Source of the DNA: Rhabditoides inermis
Taxonomy: Eukaryota; Nematoda; Chromadorea; Rhabditida; Rhabditidae
DNA length: 64,000 nucleotides
Direction of reading: 5' to 3'
Assembly: GCA_963966185.1 (NCBI GenBank)
Contig: CAWZYM010000020.1
Span: forward strand, 92,501 to 156,500
The stretch's first letter is position 1. Each line of letters begins with the position of its first letter. Both the position numbers and the translations under genes were made by a program. The notes beneath the pieces were generated by a model, which saw only the letters and a program-made list of their open reading frames with translations, was not told the origin of the DNA and made no database searches. Positions 44,691-56,800 of this stretch are shown here, one piece after another.

Positions 44691-47600
44691 TCTCTCTCCC
44701 CCCTCCCTCTCCCTCTCTCTCTCTCCCTCGCTCCCTCTCTCTCTCCCTCCCTCCCTCCCCTCCCCCCACCTCGTCCTCCTCGTCGTACTCCTCGCCCATG
44801 CCCTCGTCCTCTCTGAGCACCGCCCTCCGCATGTCCTCCAGCTCCCTCTCCAGTGCCTCCGCCCGCTGCCGCTCCTCCTCCAGCATCCTGCAAACGGATT
44901 AGGATCACTCCGCCCATCTCCCACTCTACTGACAAGATTGTCTTTGTCCGTGTCTGACAGAGGGTCACTCCATTCCTCCCCATCTCTTTTCATAGTGATC
45001 TCGCAAATGAGCACTTCTCACGAGAAACCAGAAACATTAGGGCCTTTCCGGACCTACGTGTTTTTGGACAATCCGTGTGTTTCTGCGCAACAAAATAATT
45101 GCGAGTTTCCCGAGAGAGAGACTTGGACCAATGAATGTGAAACGGACAGACCGCGTGTGAACAATTTTGCGGACATTTCGTGTATTTGTGCATGACTGGG
45201 GAAAGAAATCTGCGGACGGACAGATTTCGCTCACGGACAATCCGTGTGTTGTTGTTTCATGTTAAGGTGGCTAGAGAAAGATCAGAGAACAATGTACTAC
45301 GACTACATTGTCTGTCCGCTTCTCTGTGTTCCATTTCGCCAATCCCTCACTCTACAAGGTTGTCTTTGTCCTTTCCAGCAGAGGTTCACCCCATTCCATC
45401 TCTTTCTAGATACTGCGACTACAGTCGCCAGACGGATCATTTTCTTCGTCCGAATCGAGAAGACAATGGGAGAATGCAAATGTTCCAATGTCTCCGCGAA
45501 CCGACCTCGTGGCGAGTCTCCGCACGATCTGCTCGTCTCGCAGCGCGCTCTGCTCCTCCTCCAGCTTGTCCTTGAGCTCACTGCACTCTGCCTCCAGACG
45601 GGAGCGGCCGGCCGAGCACTCCATCGAGACTGCCGAGGAGGGAGTCGCGGGCACTGAAACTGGTTGTTACTTTGTTTCACTGGGTTACAGTAACATCTGT
45701 TCACAAGAAAATAGTGAGAGAGGGGGGCGGAGAGAGAGAGAGAGAGAGACGGACGCACCCTCGGTCCTCTGTGCGCGTCGTCGGTCGTACTGATCGAGGT
45801 CGAGCCGCGTGGGACAGGCGACTGCCAGGCGCACGTCTGAAGAGAAAACATCATCCAAGTTTCACACTGTTTCTTGTTTCTACACCAGCCATCTAATAAC
45901 CTTGCTCTTCCCGCACTGACCCGTCTGAACGCATACCATATGCCACACAAGAACATCACGAACAGGAATCATACACTGTTTCTATACCAGATATCAAACA
46001 ACAATATCCACTGAAATACGAATACATGCCAGTTGTTTACAGTTGTCTACGAAATACGGTTTCTACCCTATATCCATATATGGCATAATCTCTCACTGAC
46101 CCCTGGTCCAGTGCTGGCATGCGAGTCTGTCGAAGTGGGCGAACTCGCTCGCCCTGCCCCGCCCGCCCTCCAGACGCCACACGAAACGGTCCGACACCAG
46201 GCCCAGATCCTGAAGAAGAATATAGTTAGATATACGCGATTTCGATAATTCAAATCGATTAAACATCAGACTCAAGGCCCAGATCCTGAATCGAATTACA
46301 TATTTGATTATACACATAATTGACTATACATTATCAAATTATAATACACTCTAAGATGTAAATTAGGTAATGGCGACTCACCACGACCTCCCTTCCCTCG
46401 ACCCGTATCGTCTTCCTGTGTTGTTTGCCGGTCCTTCTGGGATGCCATAGGTGTATCTCTCCGGGAGTGACAGTCGCCCACACGGGCCTCCATCGGGTGG
46501 CGAGAGGGAGGCAGGCCCGAGTGGCTGGGCGGTACAGGAGGAAACCCTAAACCGACTTTTCTTTATTTGTTTTTGATTTCAGATATAGACTAAGATTGTT
46601 TTTAGTTTCGCAATGGACTGAAATGTTGTTCTGATCCATTCCCTCTCACCTTCGTGATCTATTTCTAAATTCAGAGTATTACTGAGGTTTTGCCAGTTCC
46701 GCAGAAGACTATAAAATCTCGCCCGCTAGCCCATTCCCTCTCATTTTCCTGTGTTTATTGAGCGCGGCGCAAAATAATGCGCATCTCGCATGCAGATTGT
46801 GTAATGTGTGTGGATCGGGAGGGAGGCGGCAGGGCGAAACCCAATACTCCCTCCCCCTCCCCTCATCATTCATCCATGAATACTTTTTCAATGTGTGATT
46901 TTCAGCCAGTTTTCAACATAGCAAATGTGAGTGATCTAGATATTTCGATCGGTTTCCAGATATTTCGATCGGTTTCCAAATGTCTTACACTGGGTGCAAG
47001 AAATGTTGTAGGGCTCGCAAATGTCAATTGTTGCCCTATGCCTCACACGTGATGCGTCATGCGAAAATAAAGCGTGCCCGTTCGAATACTCGCCTAATAG
47101 CTTGTCCGCACGCTCCTCGCTCCTGCTAGGTGTGATGGATTCCCTCTGCTCTACTTTAAAGATCGCGCGAAATGAGTGAACGCACACACGGCAGATCAAT
47201 GTCCCCCCTCCTACTCAACTCTCTCTCTCCCTCTCTCTCCATCTTTCTCTCCCTCTCACTCAAGGTGCGAATGCTGAAAGTAGCAGTGCAAACAGTGCAT
47301 TGTATGGGTTGCAGGGTCGACCGACGAGACGCGAGACAGTTCTAAGCAGCTCAACAGCATTATGTCAACAACATGATATACTGCGTGTATGCGTGTCGAT
47401 GGAAATAGAAATAGAATCACATTCCTAGGAGATAGCAAGGGCATGATATAAGCACAGTGTACTTACACATTACTAAAAGATCGAACTATCATAATAATTT
47501 AGCTCATAAGAATGTATGTAAAGTACCTTTCGGATGATTTGCGAGATGAGGCGTTCAAAGACCCTGTCTACTGCCGGTTCCAGGAGGGAGCGATGTGGGA

Positions 47601-48137
47601 GGAGGTTGTCGAGAACCGATAGAAGCTCCCTGTAAAATGATCACTCAAACGGCTAAGACTGTGGTAATTAGATGGAAGACACTATGAACCAGAAAGTGTG
47701 TAATTGAATTGCCGATATTCAGCAAAGGAGATGAAACAAAAATGGGAAGTTTGTGATGTAGTATACAGGTATGTCTGCTCACCTGAACGACACGGCATCG
47801 GTGGATATCTCGAACTGCGTCGGCGGCGCGCCGTTCGCCAGACACAGCGTCTGCACCAGGAATCTAAATGAATTAACAAATATGATAGCACATGCTTAGT
47901 GTTCGTTATTTTTCTCATATCCGTGTATGTTATGTCACGGCAAATAAACATTATTATTATATGCACAAGTTAAAATGATGATAAATAACTTTTTTGTATT
48001 AATTAGGCTCACCTCGCCTCGTGCTGGTTGAGGGCTGCGGACTGTGCCTGCTCGGCGAATAGAGAGTAGAGGCGGAAGAGGCGAAGGAACAAAGGGTCCG
48101 ACAGAACCTCCGACGACGGCGTCGACGGAAGCGCCAT
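44469..48137 (-). CDS. SWAP-70/DEF6-like PH and coiled-coil protein
   Basis: The family binds phosphoinositides through a PH domain and links Rho/Rac signalling to F-actin. Exons read in order: MALPSTPSSEVLSDPLFLRL and FAEQAQSAALNQHEA (48137-48013), FLVQTLCLANGAPPTQFEIS, VDRVFERLISQIIRKGF, then the PH domain RWRPVWATVTPGEIHLWHP, KTIRVEGREVV and LVSDRFVWRLEGG with FAHFDRLACQHWT (46540-46098), then a coiled coil: LEAECSELKDKLEEEQSAL, RDEQIVRRLATR and EEERQRAEALERELEDMRR. The RDEQIVRRLATR block mirrors RQDEETVRKLQAR in vertebrate SWAP-70. The chain ends PEYMIISTQSI at 44469. The N-terminal EF-hand-like part of the family is missing unless further exons lie upstream of 48137; the ATG is directly behind TTCAG. 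Confidence 0.7.
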
Positions 48138-48434
48138 CTGAAGGCAGACACACAGGTATTTGCAACAGATAGACGTGTTTCTCGCGAAGGCATTTCATAT
48201 GCGTAGAATAATGAGGCGAGGCTAAGACTGAACATGGTTTGTGAAACCCTATTCTTTTAGCAGCGGGTGTTGCAGGGAGAGGAGAAGCATGGAAGAGGAA
48301 GAGAGAGAGAGACAAAGAAGGATGGAATGCGGGGCGGGAGAGAGAGGGCCATTCAAATGTGATTCACACAGGCAGGCACGCCAGCGAGACGGCAACAAAA
48401 ACGTCACCGGGTAAGTAAGTGACCGAATATGAAC

Positions 48435-48485
<51 letters not shown>

Positions 48486-48897
48486 CGGAAGGGCATGCGG
48501 CCTTGGCTATTATGGCGCACGGCGCGCGCGCGCGTACATTATTATGTCGAAACGACGAACGGCTATTGCAGATTGATAGGGCGCATCAGGTGATAAGACG
48601 AGTGTGTACTGGTAATGAAATCGATCGATGACCAGGTGGAAGGAATCAGCTGGCGAGAAGGGAGCAGAGTGAGCACGCTCGACCCCGCCCCCTCACTCCC
48701 TCCCCCCTCTCTCTCTCCGCTCTCTGAAAATACACAGAGAGAAGCTCACCTGTCGAATTGGCATCTCGGAAGAGAAAGGGATGAAAGGCTATGCAATGAA
48801 AACGAATTGATGACTTCTCTCTCACCCCTCCTCCTCTCCCCCGAAAACTACTCTCATTACACCCCCCCCTCTCACCACACGAACATTCAATGTTTCT

Positions 48898-48944
<47 letters not shown>

Positions 48945-49428
48945 AATGTGTCCGCATATATTGTACACACTCTGTGAACAGTGCTAGTAGGAAGAGTCAT
49001 CCGAATGCTTTCTCTCTCTCTATCTTTCTACCCGCCAGTCATAACATTACAGCAAAAGCATGCGCCGAACCAATACACAAACGCACCTGGAGACTGGACC
49101 GGAAGACTACCTGAATACCTCTAGAAATGACTGGAACTTTGGAAATTGGAACGTAATAGTGTTTATATAAAATGACAGATTTGATTTCAAAGTGACTCAC
49201 TGCCAGTCTATTTCAGTCGCCCTCTCCTATTTTCGCTCCCCCACACGCCTAGTCATATAGCCAACAAAGCAGAGTGGAACCAGTTTATCCACTCGCGCCA
49301 ATAAGAAATTCGAAACAGGCGAATCTCGCCGCTGCGGTATACAATCTCTCTACACAAAACTCTTCTCTATAAACAGGCAAGTACAATATATAATCTACGA
49401 AATACAAGTGATGAGAGGACCCGTGTGT
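48138..49428. other. Spacer between SLX4 and the SWAP-70-like gene
   Basis: 1.3 kb with GA runs at 48440-48485 and 48898-48942 and no conserved protein segment. It should contain the SLX4 3' UTR and the promoter, or unread 5' exons, of the SWAP-70-like gene. Confidence 0.4.
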
Positions 49429-52139
49429 CTACTTGGAGCCGCGCTTGCGGGACCAGCCGTCGTTGGGGAGGGAGTAGGTGATGTGGAGGTGATCGAGCAC
49501 AGTCATCAGAGCCTATAAGTTTTTCGTATGAATCAATCAATAGATCAATCGATAATACCTTCTTCGAGATGCCGCTGATGGCGTCGTCCGCCTTGCCCAC
49601 GCGCACATAGAGCTCCTCCTGAATACAGGAGGGAGAGTGGAGAGAGAGAGAGAGAAAAGAGAGAGAGAGAGAGAGATGTGCTCACCAGCGCGACAGACTG
49701 TAGCGAGAGCATGTGGTTGTAGAGCGTGCTGTTCTCGGGACGACGCAACCATGCCAGGAAAGTGCGCCGGATGCCAGCCATATCCTGGACACATTCTCTC
49801 TCTCATTCTCTTTCATTCTCTCTCATTCTCTCTCTCCCCCCACCTTGGGCAACTCCGTCGGATCCAGTTCATCCAGCACAGTCTCCTCCAGAGGCGCGTT
49901 GCCCTCGTCAAACGACTCATTCAGCGTGCGGTCCATGTCGCCGTCGCTGTTTCCCTCCTCCTCCGCAGGGGGCGGGGCTTGTGGAGGCGGAGCGTCCTTC
50001 TTCTTGCCCCTCCTGACAGGCTCGGGCGGCTTGTGGTGCTGGGCGACGCTGTGGTCGACGATGGGATGGCGGCCGTCGTAGATCTTGCGTAGCATGTCGA
50101 TCGCTCGCTTCCGTCCCATCGGCTTCAGCCCGTACACTGCCAGCTCCACCTGCAACACCCACTCCCTCCCTCCCTCCCTCCTGTCCCTACCTTCAATCTC
50201 GCATCGTCCATCTTGTCATAGTCGGGCAGCGGGGTGACGTTGGTCGTCTTGAGCACCTTGACGTTGCTGCCGAATCGTGCCTTCTTGCGTGCGGGTTGGA
50301 TGGGGGTGGAGGAGGCGTTGGGTGGCACGTCTCCCAGGATGGGCAGACCAGCCTCGGTGCGAATGCGATTCAGCTGGAAACGAGCACACATACCGATGGG
50401 AGATGGGCCAAAAACATTCCGGATTCAATGATGTTATATCCAGTCGACATCACTACATAAATAATTTGATAAAGTACAGTCTCTCCGTGACGATGTCTCC
50501 ACCCACCGCGGACATGGTGCTGCCTCGGGGGCTGCGTCGCGGCTGCGGGGGAGTGCGCATCCCATCCTCCTCTTCCTCCCCTCCAGCTGGCATGTACTCC
50601 GACGGTGAGTCGAAGAAACTGTCCTTGTCCACAACCTGCAATCACCTCATCAACTCTCCTGCATCGTACTCTTCTCACACTGTCCTGCATCCCCTGGAGA
50701 CCTAGAGATCACGCAAACCCCGGCACACCTTCTTCTCCACTTGAACAGTGGGAGTGGCGGGGAAGCTGCCCATGCTGACATCGACCGTCCTCTTGGGAGA
50801 GTAGCCGCACAGAGTCGCGTCCATCGCCCCCTCGGCTTCCGGCGGGTAATCAAAGTCGTGCATCGCCCAGTGCACATCGCTCGACGTGTCAGTGTCCTCG
50901 TCCACTTCCCGCTCCTCCTCCTGCGCCTCTCCAGTCATGTCGACCGGAGCGACCGATGGCGAGCCCTGAACACAGATAGGTAGGGAAAGAGAGAGTTATA
51001 GAGAGAAATAGAATAGTGACATCAAACGCACCTTGTGTGCGCTGGCTTCCGAATAGACGGAGGTAAAGGTGAGTGCGTGGGCGGCGGATACGGAGGGAGG
51101 TCGGGTGGGTGTCATGTCCAACTGATTCGACTGCGTCTGACGCTCCTGCAACCACAACAACCTACGGTGAAATACTTCCCGCCTCACCTCGCAGATGGCG
51201 AGATTGAAGTCATCGTCGTCATCAAAAAGATCCGGGCTGCTATCCTGCCTCTGCGACTGTGAGCTAGGAGGTGGGGCTTGAGTGGGCGGAGTGGCAGTCT
51301 TGGAGCGCCGGCGCTTCGTGGGAGTGACGTCTTCAATCTCGGGCGAGGGCTGTTGTGAGAGGCGATGCGTGGTGGGAACGACGTCGAGAATGCATATGTC
51401 CGAGTCCGGGGAAGAGGCGCGCTCGACAGGCGCCGGGATAGACTCCACGTCCGAGTCCACGTCCTACAAAATGATCGAGACAGAGGAGTGAATGACTCAC
51501 CTTCGCGATAGTCTCGTCTGCCATGTTGATGCCGGCAAAAAGAGACGACTGCTCCAGCTCCTCCTCTTGCTGCTCCACCAGCTGTTCCTGCTGCTCCACA
51601 GTTTCCTCGGTCCTTCCGAGAGAACTGACCGACAGCGGCTCCTTGGAATCCTCGAGCATCTGCTGCACCCTCGTCCTCGAATTCGCCCAGCCCAGCAGAC
51701 TCGACACGTCCATCGTCGCCTCGGCCACAGTCTCCTGTTCTGGCGGCTGCTCCTTCTCCTCCTTCTCTTCATGTTCAGTCTCCATCTGCTCCTCCACCAT
51801 TTCTTGTCTCATCGCCACCCTCTCGCCTAGCAGACTCGAATGGTCAATAGACTGTTCCTTCTCCTTCTCCTGCTCCTGCTCCACCACCGCATTCTCCTTC
51901 TCTCCTGCCACGTCGAGCAGCGGGTCTCTCATCCTCCCCCGCTCCTCCTGCATCGCTGCGCATATGAGGTCGAGTCCGGTGGGTCCGAACCTGGTTGCGA
52001 CAGCTTGGATGGAGGGAGTGAGACGGTTCGGCCACTCCACGCGGGCACTGTAGACGAACGTCAGCCAGTGGAGAGTCGTCTAAATGAGTGAAGTGGGGGA
52101 CTGAGAAATGAGAGAGAGAGAAAGAGAGAGAGAAAGAGA

Positions 52140-52190
<51 letters not shown>

Positions 52191-52782
52191 CGCGCACCTC
52201 CATGTCTGCGTCGATCTCGATCTTCTCTATCGCCGACGGAATGCGCTGCGGGAAGATGCGGCTGCGAACTGAATAACGACACAGACAAAGCCATAAGAGA
52301 CTATAATGGTCTCACCTGCCAAGATGGGTCTATTGGCATCGACGAGGCCGTCGGTGGTGAGCAGTTGAAAGGGGGCGGAGGCGGATGGGGGAAGGGAGGG
52401 AAGGCGGGAGAGATCCGACGATAGCTGCGACAGGCGGCACAACTGAAAGAGTGAGTGAGTGAGTGAGTGAGTGAGTGAGTGAGTGAGTGAGTGAGTGAGT
52501 GAGTGAGTGAGTGAGTGAGTGAGAGAGACCTTGGAGAACATGTCCGAGTAATGTGCCGAGAAGGTGGCGGTGCGATGGGCGCGGCGCTGCTGCACTGACT
52601 GAAAACAGAGTGAACGAGGCATTAGAGAGGCACACCCACCTCGAACCCTTCCTCCTTCTGCGACTGCACTTTCTTCACCTTGAACACGGAGAGAAAGCGC
52701 TCTCTGCACGTGTCCAACACGTCACAGCGGCACCTGCACGCATTTTCTTCTCCTCCTCCTCCTCCTCCTCCTTCTCTCTCTT

Positions 52783-52830
<48 letters not shown>

Positions 52831-53622
52831 TCGACTCACCCGCGAGGCTTGAGCTCGACGATGGAGTAGCTCCTGGGTCTGCGGCGGCGCGCCTCTCCCG
52901 GATCAGGGATCCTACAGAGAATTCGATGTGGACGCATAGTGAACCAACCGCGTGAAGTGAGGCGACTCGATGCGGACAGGAGCCGTGGTGACGCGAAGGT
53001 CGCTGTCGAGGTCGTCGAGTTCCGATGGCACACGGGACGACTCGCGAGAAGGACCCATGGAGGAGACGACGCGCCTATGGAGGATATGTTACAGTAGAGC
53101 TAAACGACTCACTTGGTAACGCGACTGTTCTTTTTCGACTCCGCCTTCGCTGACGGCTTGGCAGTCTTCTTCGGAGGACACTGAAATACGAATACGACAG
53201 AGCCATATTTACAGTAACCTCGGACTGACCGAGCTGCCATTGCAGCACTCCATGTGCTTGCTGCGTTCTGTGGTGGTGAGCACGTTCATGTCCTACAAGT
53301 TAAATAGTACAATATATGAGGAAATATACACACAAAAAACTCACTCTTCCACACATAGGGCAAACATCGGCGAAGGGATTGATAAGCGCATCCGACGAGA
53401 AGGGCTGGCCAGAACCCGTCCCGGAGAGATTCTTCTTGACAACATCGTTCTTCTTAGCGATAGGTCTCCTACAGAATTGTAAAAAGACAACACGATAATT
53501 ATGATCAACATTTTCCATAAAAGAACAGCTGATCGAATACAAGTCAAGATGAAACTAGCTTACTTTGGTGCTGATGGTGCTTTAAATAATGGAGACAGAC
53601 GAAAGAGATCTTCGTCGTCCAT
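49429..53622 (-). CDS. him-18: SLX4/HIM-18 structure-specific nuclease scaffold
   Basis: SLX4 gathers SLX1, MUS81-EME1 and XPF-ERCC1 for Holliday-junction and crosslink repair. The start MDDEDLFRLSPLFKAPSAPK (53622) directly follows TTGCAG. A UBZ4-type zinc finger is built by two exons: FADVCPMCGR plus DMNVLTTTERSKHMECC (C-x2-C, H-x3-C). Then a basic linker, a BTB domain (LLTTDGLVDANRPILAVRSR, IEIDADMETTLHWLTFVYSA, VATRFGPTGLDLI; about 52390-51950), a long acidic region, a SAP-like helix block ELAVYGLKPMGRKRAIDMLR (about 50150-50080), and the C-terminal SLX1-binding domain IRRTFLAWLRRPENSTLYNH, KALMTVLDHLHITYSLP, ending RKRGSK. The order UBZ-BTB-SAP-CCD is that of SLX4. The TGAG and GA repeats lie in introns. 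Head-to-head with RRP5. Confidence 0.92.
52106..52190. repeat. (GA)n microsatellite in SLX4 intron
   Basis: GA run with AAAG interruptions, between the two exons encoding the end of the BTB domain; CU-rich in the transcript. Confidence 0.9.
52449..52525. repeat. (TGAG)n microsatellite in SLX4 intron
   Basis: About 18 perfect tandem TGAG units between two SLX4 exons; it produces a false Ser-Leu-Thr-His repeat ORF on the minus strand. Confidence 0.95.
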
Positions 53623-53868
53623 CTGCAATCACAATAGCAGGAAAAAAACATAAAATTATAATTTAAAATACATAAGTAAAATATTTTGAATTTGAATTTT
53701 ATCAGTCCGGTGTGCTCCGTTCGGAATAGGCAAAGAGTGCACATTTTGCGATTTCGGTTTCGCAAATGTTTGGCGCGTATTTTGTTTATTTGTTTGTTCT
53801 TGTATTGTAAATTTGCGTATAATATGAACGCTACGAAACGAACACACACGTTTCATTTGCTTGAAGGT
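53623..53868. promoter_or_regulatory. Bidirectional promoter region of SLX4 and RRP5
   Basis: Only 246 bases separate the two divergent start codons, so both promoters must lie here. An in-frame ATG at 53824 could extend RRP5 by 15 residues, but MGVIEEVDFPRGG matches the family start better. Confidence 0.5.
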
Positions 53869-56800
53869 ATGGGCGTCATCGAGGAAGTAGATTTTCCTCG
53901 TGGCGGAGCGCCGATCGAGGCCGGTTCGACCGCCTCTACTGCCTCAGTGAAGAAGTCGAAAGTCAAGAATACCGAACTTAAAGATCCCGCAGACAATGAA
54001 TTGTTTCCGTCTAGGAAGGTATGTTGAATTTATGTAAAAAGGGGATGATAGTGAACACGTATGGTTTAGCGCAAGGAGCCGATAGCTGATAAGTCGTTCC
54101 CCAACAAGAAGCAGAAGAAGGACTCCAAGAAGAAGGACGATGATGTCGAATTGACTGGTGGAGATGCCAAGTACAAGGGTGTGTGGCGGTCCGCAGTGAG
54201 TGATGAAACCTTCACCGACGGAGTCATGGGACTCGGATGCGTTCGCGAGGTTAGTTTGCTTATTTTTTAAATAAAAAAGATTTATATTTAGGTTACCGAG
54301 ACGTATATCGTTCTCGAGACATCAGATGCGAAGCGTGTTAGTCTTCCTGCTAATCAGGTTTGTTGTTTCTCAAGTTATTCTTGACAAATTGAGATTGTGT
54401 AGGTGAGCAAGAAGTTCACCGCGGCGCTCATTGCGCAGACGATCGCCCTAGACGATGCGTTCACTCCTGGACAGCTTGTTCCTTTCCGCGTCATCAAGAA
54501 GGCTAACAAGCAGCGTTAGTTTTCCTATTCAGTTTTACTCTGTTTTATTAAATACGCATTTAGAGAAGGGACGCTACATTCCACCTACTGTTACTTGCGA
54601 GCCTGCTCGCCTCAACTCGCACCTTGCACCAGTGATGCTCAAGCGAGGACTTGTTCTCATTTCCACTGTCGAGAGTGTCGAGGAGAAGGGTAAGCGGTTG
54701 TTTTATAAGTACCTTACACCTTACTACCAATTGTGATGCAGGTGCTATTCTCGATCTGGGTCTGCAGTCTCTCAAGGGATTCTTGCCGAAGACGTCGTTC
54801 CCGGAAGGTTTGCGCGAGGCTCTACCTCTTCTTGTCAGAATCGAGTCTGCCGATGCTAGAACGGTTGGTTTAATTTTTTATATGCTTCAAATGATATGAT
54901 GTCTTTGCAGGTGCGCGTGACGACTGCGGTGGAGACGGACACTCTGTGCACCGAGGCGACGGAGAAGCTGCAGCTGAACCAGCTCATGCCTGGAACCATC
55001 CTGCTCGCGGAGCCCGAGAAGGCAACTGCTGGCGGAGTCTATGTTAACCTCGGAAATGGTGAGTAAACACGATCTATTATTATCATGCATGTTGTGTTTA
55101 GATGTGAAGGCGTTCGTGCACCGCCGCCACCTGCCTCCTCGTCTACGAGCCGACATGTCTCGCATGGCGCGCGCTGTGCGTGTGGTGGTGACCATGTGCC
55201 AGCAGAACACCGCACTCCTCGTTCTCTCAGCCCACCCCGACATAGTTGCTGTCTCCAAGCCCGAGAAGAGGACCACCTTCCAGGTTGGTAGTTGGTACTT
55301 ATTCTTGTTTTATCCCCATACTTGCCATCATGTTGTATTGTTGCTCTTGCAGGGAATTGATGAGGGAGACGTCATCACTTGCATTGTGTCGGATGTGTCC
55401 AAGGGATCTGTTCACTTTGATTTGCCCGAAGACGAGAACGGCAAGGCCAGTCTCGTCACTGCTCTCGCCTACGGAGCCAATGTCGACAACGATGCTATTG
55501 GTAAATTTATAGTTATGCAACAATTGTGGATTGTGTTGTTTGGCAGGTACCTACAAGGTGGGCGATGAGGTGCAGTGCCGTGTGATGTCGTATCGCATGG
55601 TGGAGAGGCTGCTCATTGTCAGCTCCAAAAAGAGCGTCATCAACCAGAAGATGGTCTCTTTCAAGGTAAATCATATTGACGTACGATGTTATTGTGAAAA
55701 TCAAATAATTACGTGCAGGATGCTGTTCCCGGAGATGTTGTAAGCGCCGAGATCAAGAAAGTCGGCAGCTTTGGTCTGATTGTCTCCATCTACGGAATGG
55801 TGAAGGGATTCGTGCACGTGAGCCACGTGTCGGACAAGGCCAACGTTGACCTCGACAAGACGTTCAAAGAGGGTGAGTGTAGTGATAGTTTGCCTCTAAA
55901 TTGTGTGTATTCAGTATCCATTTTTTTACTCAACATAAGATTCAGGCCAGAAGATCCAGTGTCGTGTGCTGGATGTGAACGAGGATAAGAAGAGCGTGGT
56001 ACTCACTGCCAGGCCAAGCCTCGTCGAATACAAGGTATGTGAAAAATTATTCACTTGTAATTAGAGAGGGCGCGCAGCGCCCTCTCTTTTGGCTTAGGAT
56101 AGGGCTCGCGCCAGAATTTTCAAGAAGCGATATCCAAAAATCATGTTAGCAGGATTGCGAACTCATCCAATTTATGTTAGTTAGATTCGCACGGTTCCGT
56201 AGGCCATATCACTAATTGATGGCATCTTTGTATCTTTTCTCCGAAAGAAGTTATGAGCGATCTCGCGCACCCATGAGGTGAGAGGCCAGCGTGTGGGTGG
56301 GTGGGTGGATGTCGTGTCCGGTAACGCTGACTCTCTGCCGAAAGCGTACTCTCTCGGCGTTTTCTGCGCGTGTTCTCCAACTAGCACTTTGAGTGTAGTT
56401 CGCCTCGCCGCCGCCAGCGTCTAATTCGCGCCGGGTTTGCGTTGTTTTGGGTTCCCGTCATTCTGGCTAGCTCTCTCCCGGCAGGCGGGCAGGGCGCGCA
56501 GAGAAATTAACGACAGATCTTGGGAATCAGAAACAGAAGAAATTTCTATGAAATTCAACAAAAGCACATATATTATCTGTTAAAAAGTACTTGCGTAAAG
56601 ATATTAAGTTTGTCTTGACCCAATTCAACAAAAGCGCATGCATAAAACGTTTACAAATACTAACACAAACCTGCGCATAACGGACAGTGGACACTAACAG
56701 ATGAAATATAACAATACAAATGAATAACGTCATACGTCCATATTAGAGAGAGAGAGAGAGGAGAGAGAGAGGGGGGGGGAGAGAGGCGCAGGTTTGTGTT

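Noticed and set aside
52440..52530. Ser-Leu-Thr-His repeat protein
   Set aside because: Translation of the TGAG microsatellite in an SLX4 intron.
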